Shown piece by piece: positions 19,804-28,353 of a stretch of 64,000 nucleotides of DNA. The notes under the pieces were generated by a model. That model was given only the letters and a program-made list of their open reading frames with translations, was not told the DNA's origin and made no database searches. Position numbers and translations under genes: made by a program. The first letter of the stretch is position 1; each line of letters starts with the position of its first letter. The stretch comes from an uncultured Ruminiclostridium sp. (GTDB taxonomy: Bacteria; Bacillota; Clostridia; Oscillospirales; Ruminococcaceae), in contig CATLBH010000001.1 of NCBI GenBank assembly GCA_949878745.1, positions 1 through 64,000 of the forward strand, written 5' to 3'.

Positions 19804-20376
19804 ATGGCGGGCTTTTATGTGGTAGTGACGGCTTTAATAATGATATTGACCGCGGCTGTGATAATTATTGCGTTTGAACTGCTTTCCGTATTGTCTATCG
19901 TGTTTTCGGCAATATCGCTGAGTAAATCGAAAAGGTATATTGCCCTCGGAGGGAGATATGACTTTAAAACGGTAAAGCGGTTTCATATCGCCGCGCTGGT
20001 GTTGTTTATATTCGGCTGTGTAAGCGTTTTTATTTTTGCAACGGAGTTGATATTTTCACTTATTTCCCTTGCGAACGTATTTGCGTACAAGGATATCGGA
20101 TCGGTTATAAGCGAAGCCGTTCCGCTGATTTTAGGCGCCGGAAAGAACGCTGCGGTGGTTATTCTGGGGGTAAATTCCTTCAGAAGGTATTCCGGGGCAA
20201 AGAAAATGCGTGATCGCCTTTCCGTTAACGCTCCCGTTAACAGGGGAGGATATTTTTACGGGCGAAAGACTTGTCCGAAATGCGGATACGAAAATAGCGC
20301 GGGATATAATTACTGTACGATGTGCGGCGAAAAACTGGATAAATCGCAAGTTACAAATTTAACAATAAAATACTGA
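19804..20376 (+). CDS. Membrane protein with C-terminal zinc ribbon
   Basis: TM segments then CPKCGYENSAGYNYCTMCGEKLD. Confidence 0.65.
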   Translation: MAGFYVVVTALIMILTAAVIIIAFELLSVLSIVFSAISLSKSKRYIALGGRYDFKTVKRFHIAALVLFIFGCVSVFIFATELIFSLISLANVFAYKDIGSVISEAVPLILGAGKNAAVVILGVNSFRRYSGAKKMRDRLSVNAPVNRGGYFYGRKTCPKCGYENSAGYNYCTMCGEKLDKSQVTNLTIKY

Positions 20377-20396
20377 CATATTTTTTTATTTTCCCC

Positions 20397-20425
20397 TTGA
20401 CATTTCGCCTAAATTCTGTTATAAT
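20397..20425 (+). promoter_or_regulatory. Consensus sigma-A promoter for ylxM-ffh operon
   Basis: TTGACA - 17 nt - TATAAT. Confidence 0.75.
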
Positions 20426-20486
20426 GCTACAGTACGCTGACAACCTCAAAAGATTGACAGCCAAAAAACCTTTACGAGGCCGAAAA

Positions 20487-20810
20487 ATGGCAAAAGACCT
20501 GAATAAAGCCGACTGTTACGATATCTATAAGCCCCTGCTCACGGAAAAGCAGTGCGCGATAATGGAAATGTACTACTTTTCCGACCTGTCCTTGGGCGAG
20601 ATATCGGAAGAAACGGGCATAACGAGACAAGCCGCTTTCAACTGCATCAAAAAAAGCGAGGAAAGGCTCGAGGAACTGGAAAAAGCCTTGGAGCTACTTA
20701 AAAAGCGGAATGAAATAAAAGAAATATTGAAAAAACTCCGCTCGTCGATAAACATAAACGATACAAAAGAATCCCAAAACCTAATCGGCGATCTGGATAA
20801 ACTGATTTAA
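20487..20810 (+). CDS. ylxM: YlxM-family putative DNA-binding protein
   Basis: YDIYKPLLTEKQCAIMEMYYFSDLSLGEISEETGITRQAAFNCIKKSEERL; adjacent to ffh; start moved to ATG 20487 since ORF-track start overlaps promoter. Confidence 0.88.
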   Translation: MAKDLNKADCYDIYKPLLTEKQCAIMEMYYFSDLSLGEISEETGITRQAAFNCIKKSEERLEELEKALELLKKRNEIKEILKKLRSSININDTKESQNLIGDLDKLI

Positions 20811-20914
20811 CAACAAATAAAAGAATATTTTCGATTAAATAAAAATCTAAATAACCGCTGTCAGCTTGTTTAAGCTGCGCTTTAATCGTACAAGAGGAAG
20901 GAACGGTCGTAAAT

Positions 20915-22270
20915 ATGGCGTTTGAAGGACTGTCCGACAAGCTGTCGAGAGTGTTTAAAAATCTCAGAAATCACGGCAAATTAAGCGAAAAAGACGTAAA
21001 GGACGCTATGCGCGAGGTGCGTATGGCTCTTTTGGAAGCGGACGTAAGCTATAAGGTGGTAAAGGATTTCGTCTCCGCCGTTACCGAAAGAGCGGTGGGC
21101 TCCGAGGTAATGAACAGCCTTACCCCCGCTCAGCAGGTCATCGATATAGTGCACGAAGAGCTGAAAAAGCTTATGGGCAATACCACCCAGAAAATAAACT
21201 TCCCTTCAAAGCCCCCCTGCGTCATTATGATGTGCGGCTTACAAGGCGCGGGTAAAACCACTCACGCCGCAAAGCTGGGAAAATACCTTAAAGGAATTAA
21301 CCGCCGCCCTATTATAGCCGCCTGCGACATCTACCGTCCCGCCGCTATCGACCAGCTTAAGATAGTGGGGGAAAAAGCGGGAGTAAAGGTCTTCGAGATG
21401 GGACAGACCAACCCCGTGAAGATCGCCGAGGAAAGCGTAAAATACGCCAAGGATAACGGCTACGACGTTGTAATTCTGGATACCGCCGGCCGCCTCCATA
21501 TCGACGAACAGCTTATGGACGAGCTGAAAAACATTGTTGAGAAGGTACAGCCTCACGAGATTTTGCTGACGGTGGATTCCATGATCGGACAGGACGCGGT
21601 TAACGTGGCGAAGACCTTCAACGAAGCCTTGGAAATCACCGGCGTGGTGCTGACTAAGCTGGACGGTGACACAAGGGGCGGCGCGGCGCTGTCGGTGCTT
21701 GCCATAACGGGAAAACCTGTGAAATTCGCGGGCGTTGGGGAAAAAATAGACGATCTGGAACCCTTCCACCCCGACCGAATGGTGGACAGAATATTGGGAA
21801 TGGGCGATATGCTTTCCCTGATAGAAAAAGCGAAAGCCACCGTGGACGAACAGGAACAGCTTCGTCTCGCCAGAAAAATGCAGGACAACAAATTCGATAT
21901 GAACGACCTTCTGGCGCAGTTTCAGCAGATAGAAAAAATGGGCAGCATAAGCTCCATTATTAAAATGCTCCCCGGCGTGGCGGGAAAGATAAAGGACGAG
22001 GATATAGACGAAAGCCGTATGCCGAGAACCAAGGCGATTATTTACTCAATGACCAAAAAAGAGCGCGAAAAGCCCTCCATTATCGACGCAAAGAGAAAGC
22101 GCAGGATAGCGGCGGGAAGCGGCACGAAGGTGGAGGACGTAAACGCCTTGCTTAAACAGTTCGATATGATGCAGAAGATGATGAAGCAGGTCACGGGAAA
22201 GAACGGAAAGAAAAAACGCTTCCCCAGATTCCCGATGACAGGCGGCGGTATGCCGGGAATGCCGATGTAA
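20915..22270 (+). CDS. ffh: Signal recognition particle protein Ffh
   Basis: GLQGAGKTTHAAKLG, DTAGRLHID, TKLDGDTRGGAALS, C-terminal M domain. Confidence 0.97.
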   Translation: MAFEGLSDKLSRVFKNLRNHGKLSEKDVKDAMREVRMALLEADVSYKVVKDFVSAVTERAVGSEVMNSLTPAQQVIDIVHEELKKLMGNTTQKINFPSKPPCVIMMCGLQGAGKTTHAAKLGKYLKGINRRPIIAACDIYRPAAIDQLKIVGEKAGVKVFEMGQTNPVKIAEESVKYAKDNGYDVVILDTAGRLHIDEQLMDELKNIVEKVQPHEILLTVDSMIGQDAVNVAKTFNEALEITGVVLTKLDGDTRGGAALSVLAITGKPVKFAGVGEKIDDLEPFHPDRMVDRILGMGDMLSLIEKAKATVDEQEQLRLARKMQDNKFDMNDLLAQFQQIEKMGSISSIIKMLPGVAGKIKDEDIDESRMPRTKAIIYSMTKKEREKPSIIDAKRKRRIAAGSGTKVEDVNALLKQFDMMQKMMKQVTGKNGKKKRFPRFPMTGGGMPGMPM

Positions 22271-22363
22271 CCGCGAAAATCAGTTTACACAATTGAGGAA
22301 ATACAACTCAGTGTGAAATAAATCAAATAATTAAAAACAAAAACAACCATGGAGGAAGAAAAA

Positions 22364-22591
22364 ATGGCAGTAAAAATCAGACTCAGAAGAATGGGCGCGA
22401 GAAACAATCCCTTTTACCGTGTGGTAGTGGCGGACAGCCGTTCCCCCCGCGACGGACGCTTTATCGAGGAAATCGGCTACTACGATCCCAAATCCGATCC
22501 CGCGGTTATCAACATCGACAAGGACAAGGCGGCGGAATGGATAAAGAAAGGCGCTCAGCCCACCGATACCGTAAAGAGACTTCTTAAGTAA
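22364..22591 (+). CDS. rpsP: 30S ribosomal protein S16
   Basis: [42 protein letters not shown]. Confidence 0.97.
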   Translation: MAVKIRLRRMGARNNPFYRVVVADSRSPRDGRFIEEIGYYDPKSDPAVINIDKDKAAEWIKKGAQPTDTVKRLLK

Positions 22592-22633
22592 GTTTACCGC
22601 AGGAAAAGGACGAGAATCGATTGGAGGAAGTCT

Positions 22634-22867
22634 ATGAAAGAATTGCTTATAGCAATGGTAACGGAGCTTGTGAACGATAAAAACGCCGTTGAGGTAACGG
22701 TGGACGAAACCAACGAAGAGGGTGTGACCGTGTATCATCTCCATGTCGCTCCCGATGATATGGGAAGAGTTATCGGCAAACAGGGAAGGATTGCCAGAGC
22801 CATTCGTACCGTTATGCGCGCGGGCGCGGTAAGGTATAACCAGAAAATTGCGGTTGAAATTGAATAA
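22634..22867 (+). CDS. khpA: KhpA-type KH-domain RNA-binding protein
   Basis: LHVAPDDMGRVIGKQGRIARAIRTVMRAGA (KH GxxG), located after rpsP. Confidence 0.9.
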   Translation: MKELLIAMVTELVNDKNAVEVTVDETNEEGVTVYHLHVAPDDMGRVIGKQGRIARAIRTVMRAGAVRYNQKIAVEIE

Positions 22868-22920
22868 TTAACAAAAAAAAGAAGAAAATAAAAAAGAAAA
22901 AATCGGCGAAGCCGCAATGT

Positions 22921-22961
22921 CTTTTTCGCTTCCTTTTTGCACTGCAAAAAGGAAGTAGGGT
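22921..22961. repeat. Dispersed intergenic hairpin repeat, copy 1
   Basis: ctttttcgCTTCCTTTTTGcactgCAAAAAGGAAGtagggt; near-identical at 61802-61841. Confidence 0.8.
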
Positions 22962-23115
22962 GTGGGGCAACGCCCCACGAAGTTAATAATTTCAACCAAC
23001 AAAGAAGCGGGCGAAGCCGCCGCTTCGGGCGGCGAACTCCGCGTCCTGCGGAAACCCGCCCCTCCCCGCGCTGAATAACAATTATCGACACTTACATTAT
23101 CGAAAGGAGAACATC

Positions 23116-23271
23116 ATGGCAAAATACGTATGCCCCTGCGGCTATATTTATGACGAAGCGGAAGGCGCTCCCGACGAGGGAATCCCCGCCGGCACCAAGT
23201 TTGAGGATATCCCCGACGATTGGGTATGCCCCGTTTGCGGATTGGGCAAGGACAGCTTTGCAAAAGAATAA
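23116..23271 (+). CDS. Rubredoxin (51 aa), not in ORF track
   Basis: Manual translation [58 protein letters not shown] upstream of ATG. Confidence 0.92.
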   Translation: MAKYVCPCGYIYDEAEGAPDEGIPAGTKFEDIPDDWVCPVCGLGKDSFAKE

Positions 23272-23278
23272 TTTTATA

Positions 23279-23323
23279 TAAACAACAAAGGTTTCCCGCT
23301 TCGGGAAACCCTTTGTTGTTTAT
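23279..23323. terminator. Strong hairpin terminator after rubredoxin
   Basis: aacaacaaaggtttcccg cttc gggaaaccctttgttgttt. Confidence 0.8.
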
Positions 23324-23334
23324 ATTTGCAATAA

Positions 23335-23911
23335 TCAGCCTTTAAAAAGATAAGAATAATCCTTTCTCTGCCCATCCCCTCCTGCGCCGCAAGGAAGAAT
23401 ACCGAGCCCCTTCAGCGCGGAAACAAGCCAAGGCTTAAACTGCTTCATAACGTTCTCCTCTATCGTATCCTCCTCGTCAATATCCGCGTAATAAAGCCTA
23501 CTGTTAACCCCGTGGCTGCACCAGCGGTTATCGCCCGCGTCGAAAAACTCCGCGTAACCGAAGCTGTCCTTGTCCCCGCCGACTATCAAATAATTAGCTC
23601 CCCCCTTTTCGGGATTGGTATAGGTATGAACATAAGCCCTGTCCGTCCCGATATCGTCGGTTATGTCCTCACGCTCGCCGTTGCCCATAAAATATATCCT
23701 GCCGTTTTCGTTGATAAACAGCTCCGTATCTTTTATGACGAATCAGAGAGTGTTCGTGCTCGTTATCTTCTTTATGGGCGGTTTTTACAATACTGCCGTC
23801 AAGAAGCTTAAACTTTTCGTCCAGAATAAGGCTTTCGGGAAGGGGAGAGTTTGCTTCATCCCATATGGAAGTGTAATATTCATCGCTGCATCCCTATAAA
23901 ATATAACTCTC
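23335..23911 (-). pseudogene. Decayed/frameshifted extra repeat unit homologous to the anti-sigma-like protein upstream
   Basis: ...LPESLILDEKFKLLDGSIVKTAHKEDNEHEHSLIRH / frameshift / KDTELFINENGRIYFMGNGEREDITDDIGTDRAYVHTYTNPEKGGANYLIVGGDKDSFGYAEFFD aligns with EEFTLMDGTLVGIDADGEI...MEGDRVFFIGNGEHMDITDRISVDSVFIYPYTHQKRQKTHYIAATGDPTSFGYTEVYP in the adjacent ORF. Confidence 0.7.
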
Positions 23912-25744
23912 TTATGAATCTGATACGGGAACCCGATAAGGCAGATCATGGCTTTGAATATACACCTCCGTAGGATTGCAGGCGTCCTCCGAGGATTCAA
24001 CCATAGTAAAGCCCAGTTCTTCAAAAGCTTCATAGAGCCAATTCATATATCTTTTCGCCTGTGAAGCCATATAGAAGCCGGGATTTTCTATATTTCTTCC
24101 CACGCCGAATTTTCCGGTATCCTCGCCGTTAACCGAGAAAATATCTATATATCCGCATTCGTCGGGATCAATCGTATTATTCACAATAAAAATGTGCGGT
24201 TTGCCATTGATTCCGAGCTCGGCGATATAATACTCTTTGCCTTGGGCCTCTTCCGTAACGTTTACATCGTCCCAGCCCTTGTTTTTTATCCAGAGACAGC
24301 CGTCCTGTATCTCAAGTATCTCTATGGGTTCACGGGTAATCACTTCCATTCCGTCGCCCGGATACTTTACGGTCGATACGTCTATCAGATCGACGCTGTA
24401 AGCTCTTCCTCCCTTTCCGGAAAAATCGGTCAGATCCATAGGTTCGCCTTCACAAAATTCACGCCGGAGCAAATTGATACCGTATTCCTCCCTAAGCCTA
24501 TTCACCACTTTATTCATAAGACGGTCGGAGTCCGCGCTGCCCAATCCTACCGCTGAAGCCGCCCATTTTGCCGCCGCGCTGTCGGGATCGTCAAAGATCG
24601 GGTAAACCTCGGTGTAGCCGAAGCTCGTGGGATCGCCCGTCGCCGCGATATAGTGGGTCTTTTGTCTTTTTTGATGAGTATAGGGGTAAATAAACACGCT
24701 GTCCACCGATATCCTGTCGGTAATATCCATATGTTCACCGTTTCCGATAAAGAAAACTCGGTCGCCCTCCATAGCGAACAACGTATTGTACATAATGCGA
24801 TCCGCGCTGATCTCACCGTCCGCGTCAATACCCACAAGTGTTCCGTCCATTAACGTGAATTCCTCGTCCTTTGAGGAAATCGAGTCCAAAGGATCAAATT
24901 CGTTAAGGAAAATAGGCACAGTCGTGGAATCCATAAGCACGTCACCGCTCAAATCAACCGTATTGCCGCCGTCGTTAAGGCTCTCACATAAAGTAAGCCC
25001 TATATCGCCAAGCGCTTCGGTAACCCACTGTTTGGCGCCGCCGTTTTGTTCGTAACAGTTTCTCCCTCTCGCTCTCCATTTAAAGCCCTCCATTTGGTAC
25101 AGCTCGAAATAGGCGCAGTAAAAGGGCTCGTTGGTGTTGTTTACGAACACTCGGTGCTCCCCGCCCGTCGCTTCGTTGTAATACCCGTAAACATAATACG
25201 CCTTGTCCCCGGAGGCTTCCGCCACGTCGATGAATTCACCGTTTCCCGTAAAATACAGCTTTTCCCCTTCAAGCTTCAGAACCTCGGTGAAACCGCTGCT
25301 TACAAGCGTTTCGGTTTGCGTATCGATATCATACGTATACCGAGTACCGTCCAACAGCGTGACGGTATACGCGTCGGGCTCATTCGCTTCCGCAGTATCC
25401 GTTATCGGGTTTTCCTCCCCGTCCTCCGGCGAAAGCCGCTCCGAACCGATACCCGCGCGGGCGAAATAAGCCCATATTCCCACTATCCCCACACAGGCCG
25501 CCGCCGACCCTGCGGCGATTCTGATACCGAACCGCCTTTTTTCCTTTTTGTTTACGGAGACATAAAGCGGCTGGGCGTACTCTATGTTTTCCGCCTCCGA
25601 AAAACCCTCCTTTTTCTCCCCTTTCACCTTAGCCATTACAATTTTCCTGACCTCTTCGGCGCTTACTTTGCTTACAGCGCTGTCTCCCTTTTCCGATGGA
25701 GCGGTGCAGGCGTCGATAAGCCGTCTGATATCTTTATCCTTCAT
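23912..25744 (-). CDS. Membrane-anchored anti-sigma-like protein with repeated extracytoplasmic modules
   Basis: Directly downstream of sigma factor; cytosolic N-terminus MKDKDIRRLIDACTAP, single TM (IAAGSAAACVGIVGIWAYFA), then three diverged repeats. Confidence 0.65.
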   Translation of the reverse strand: MKDKDIRRLIDACTAPSEKGDSAVSKVSAEEVRKIVMAKVKGEKKEGFSEAENIEYAQPLYVSVNKKEKRRFGIRIAAGSAAACVGIVGIWAYFARAGIGSERLSPEDGEENPITDTAEANEPDAYTVTLLDGTRYTYDIDTQTETLVSSGFTEVLKLEGEKLYFTGNGEFIDVAEASGDKAYYVYGYYNEATGGEHRVFVNNTNEPFYCAYFELYQMEGFKWRARGRNCYEQNGGAKQWVTEALGDIGLTLCESLNDGGNTVDLSGDVLMDSTTVPIFLNEFDPLDSISSKDEEFTLMDGTLVGIDADGEISADRIMYNTLFAMEGDRVFFIGNGEHMDITDRISVDSVFIYPYTHQKRQKTHYIAATGDPTSFGYTEVYPIFDDPDSAAAKWAASAVGLGSADSDRLMNKVVNRLREEYGINLLRREFCEGEPMDLTDFSGKGGRAYSVDLIDVSTVKYPGDGMEVITREPIEILEIQDGCLWIKNKGWDDVNVTEEAQGKEYYIAELGINGKPHIFIVNNTIDPDECGYIDIFSVNGEDTGKFGVGRNIENPGFYMASQAKRYMNWLYEAFEELGFTMVESSEDACNPTEVYIQSHDLPYRVPVSDS

Positions 25745-25786
25745 AACGTTCCGTCCTTTCCCTATGTTTTGCAAACGATTCAAAGC

Positions 25787-26320
25787 TCAAAACTCTATCC
25801 CTTCTTTTATAAGTATTTTTTGCAGCTCGTCTCTTCCTCTTTTGAGCCATACCTTAGCGGTGGACAGCTTTATACCCATATCCTCGGCGGCTTCTCTTAC
25901 CTTCTGTCCGTAGAAATAATAACGCAGAAAAAGCTCCTTTTTGTTTTTGTCAAGCCGCCCCAGCGCGTTTTTCAGCTTCAGGGAAAGCTCTCTGTTTTCG
26001 GCGCTGTCCTGAGGGTCGTCACTTCCAAAGACAATACCCTCTTCCAAAGGCAGAAAGCTTTTTCCGGCGCGGAGAAAGTTAAAAGCCCTGTTCCGCGCGA
26101 TTTCTCCCAGATAGCTTTTCACCTTGCCGCTTCTTAGCTTTTCCCGATTTTCCCAAGCGGCAAAAAACACGTCGGCGGTAAGCTCGCGGCAGTCCTCGGG
26201 GTTTCCCCCGATTATTTTTCCGATAATCGCCGATATGTACGGGGTATATCTGTCTATCAGCTCTCCGAGCGCTTCGGTATTATCGCTTTTCAGCGAGAGT
26301 ACCATCTCCTCCTCTGTCAT
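25787..26320 (-). CDS. RNA polymerase sigma-70 family (ECF) factor
   Basis: GELIDRYTPYISAIIGKIIGGNPEDCRELTADVFFAAWENREKLR; C-terminal region 4 VREAAEDMGIKLSTAKVWLKRGRDELQKIL. Confidence 0.9.
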   Translation of the reverse strand: MTEEEMVLSLKSDNTEALGELIDRYTPYISAIIGKIIGGNPEDCRELTADVFFAAWENREKLRSGKVKSYLGEIARNRAFNFLRAGKSFLPLEEGIVFGSDDPQDSAENRELSLKLKNALGRLDKNKKELFLRYYFYGQKVREAAEDMGIKLSTAKVWLKRGRDELQKILIKEGIEF

Positions 26321-26492
26321 TGACGGATACTCCTTTCTTAATGGATTATATATTGAATAAAAGCCGGCTTTTGTCTATCAAAACACTTTTTTCGAAAAAG
26401 GTTACAGTTATTGCTAAAAAAAACAAATAATCGGACGTCTGCCGATAACGGCAAGCGTCCGATAAAATAAAGCCAAAACCATATAGACTTAA

Positions 26493-26924
26493 CTAACGAT
26501 TGACACAAGGCTTTTTGCGAATTTCCAGAAAACGGAAAACATCCCGATAAACTCCGTTTTCGTCTTCCAAATCGATCAAAAGCCACCTTTGCCCGTTGAA
26601 TTCCCTCGTATTATTGTATATATCCCGAAATTCGGGAGTACATTCGGGGAGCATTGCCTCCGCCGACTCTTTTTCTTTTTTTCCCGCCACGACCATTACC
26701 GTAAAATAAAGCTCCCGAGGATATACGGTGCACAAAGCCCTGCCCGCGCTTTTAAATTTTACGTTCCAGCCCTTTTCAAGACTGCACGAGCTGTATTCTA
26801 TCTGTTCGACGCATTTATACAGCTCTTTTACCTCGTTGCAAAAACGCATAAAAACGGGATTTTGAACATAATCCCCTATTTTCTCCAAATCGGGGCGGTT
26901 TTGCTTATCCTTAAGATCAATCAT
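26493..26924 (-). CDS. DUF3788-like protein
   Basis: SSCSLEKGWNVKFKSAGRALCTVYPRELYFTVMVVAGKKE...FNGQRWLLIDLEDENGVYRDVFRFLEIRKKP. Confidence 0.7.
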   Translation of the reverse strand: MIDLKDKQNRPDLEKIGDYVQNPVFMRFCNEVKELYKCVEQIEYSSCSLEKGWNVKFKSAGRALCTVYPRELYFTVMVVAGKKEKESAEAMLPECTPEFRDIYNNTREFNGQRWLLIDLEDENGVYRDVFRFLEIRKKPCVNR

Positions 26925-26979
26925 TATAGGTCACCTCAATAAGAAATTCCGCTATGAAAAAATCATAACAACGCTTATT

Positions 26980-28281
26980 TTATTTTCTTCTGTTATCTAT
27001 TATCCTCTTAGCCTTACCCGCCGATCTCGCCATAGACTTAGGCTCCACAAGGGAAACCTTTGTTTCGATACCCAAAACGGTTTTAAGACGGTGCTTTACA
27101 TTCCCCCTTAAATCCTCAAGATTCTTATAGCTGTCCAGAAGTCCCGCGTCGGCAAGCTCTACCCTTACCTCGAGCGTATCGGCGGTGCCTTCCCTTTCCA
27201 CAACCAGCTCATAATAGGGCGCAATCTGAGGTATGGTCATAATAACGCTTTCGATCTGACTGGGGAATACGTTCACGCCGCGAATCTTAAGCATATCGTC
27301 GCTTCTTCCCGCGGTCTTTTCCATTCGGCAGTGCGTTCTTCCGCAGGCGCAGGGCTGATAATTGAGCTTGGTTATATCCCTTGTGCGATAGCGCAGCACC
27401 GGGAGCGCCTCTTTCGTCAGGGTTGTTATAACCAATTCGCCGCTTTCCCCTTCCGAGAGCACTTCCTCGGTAATCGGATCGATAATCTCGGGGAAGAAAT
27501 GATCCTCGTTGAAATGAAGCCCGTTTCTCTCCGTACATTCCCCCGACACTCCCGGCCCTATAAGCTCGCTCATTCCGTAATTGTCGGTGGCGAAAACCCC
27601 AAGCCCCGCTTCAATCTGATCTCTCATCTCCACGGTGCAGCCCTCGCTTCCGAAAAGACCCAGCCTAAGCTTGATATCCTCGCCTATGCTGTAGCCCATA
27701 TCCCGTATAACCTCGGATATATGCAGAGCGTAAGAGGGAGTGGAAACAAGCCCCGTCGTCTCGAAATCCTTCATAAGCATAACCTGTTTTTCGGTATTCC
27801 CCGAAGATGTGGGCACAACGGCGGCGCCTATCTTTTCGAGGCCGTAGTGAAGCCCCAGCGCCCCCGTGAACAGTCCGTACCCAAAGGCGATCTGTATGGT
27901 ATCGTCGGCGGTAGCCCCCGCGGCGGTAACAAGTCTCGCCATACAGTCGCTCCACATTTCCAAATCGTTTTTGGTATAGCCCACCACCGTGGGCTTTCCC
28001 GTGGTGCCGGACGAAGCGTGAATTCGCACTATGTCGCGCTTCGGAACCGCCAGCATTCCGAAGGGATAATTGTCCCTGAAATCCGCCTTTGTGGTAAAGG
28101 GTATGTATTGTATGTCCGAAAGCTCGCGTATTTTATAAGGGTCAAACCCCGCCGAATCAAACTTGTCACGATACATTTTTACTTTTTCGTAGCAATATAC
28201 CGCTATATGCTTAAGCCGTTCCAGCTGAAGCTTTTCCAGCTCTTTGCGGGGCATGGTCTCCGCTTCTTTGTCATAAAACAT
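26980..28281 (-). CDS. paaK: Phenylacetate-CoA ligase family protein
   Basis: RIHASSGTTGKPTVVGYTKNDLEMWSDCMARL, DNYGMSELIGPGVSGEC, MLKIRGVNVFPSQIESVI. Confidence 0.92.
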   Translation of the reverse strand: MFYDKEAETMPRKELEKLQLERLKHIAVYCYEKVKMYRDKFDSAGFDPYKIRELSDIQYIPFTTKADFRDNYPFGMLAVPKRDIVRIHASSGTTGKPTVVGYTKNDLEMWSDCMARLVTAAGATADDTIQIAFGYGLFTGALGLHYGLEKIGAAVVPTSSGNTEKQVMLMKDFETTGLVSTPSYALHISEVIRDMGYSIGEDIKLRLGLFGSEGCTVEMRDQIEAGLGVFATDNYGMSELIGPGVSGECTERNGLHFNEDHFFPEIIDPITEEVLSEGESGELVITTLTKEALPVLRYRTRDITKLNYQPCACGRTHCRMEKTAGRSDDMLKIRGVNVFPSQIESVIMTIPQIAPYYELVVEREGTADTLEVRVELADAGLLDSYKNLEDLRGNVKHRLKTVLGIETKVSLVEPKSMARSAGKAKRIIDNRRK

Positions 28282-28353
28282 TTTCTCTTTTCCTTTTCGA
28301 AATAACTTTTATTTGCTTTGGGAGCAATTTTGAGTTGTTTATGTCTTATTGTA

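Noticed and set aside
25046-28305. Plus-strand ORFs 25046..26137 and 27331..28305
   Set aside because: Antisense to the anti-sigma/sigma genes and paaK; no recognisable protein family and no RBS context.
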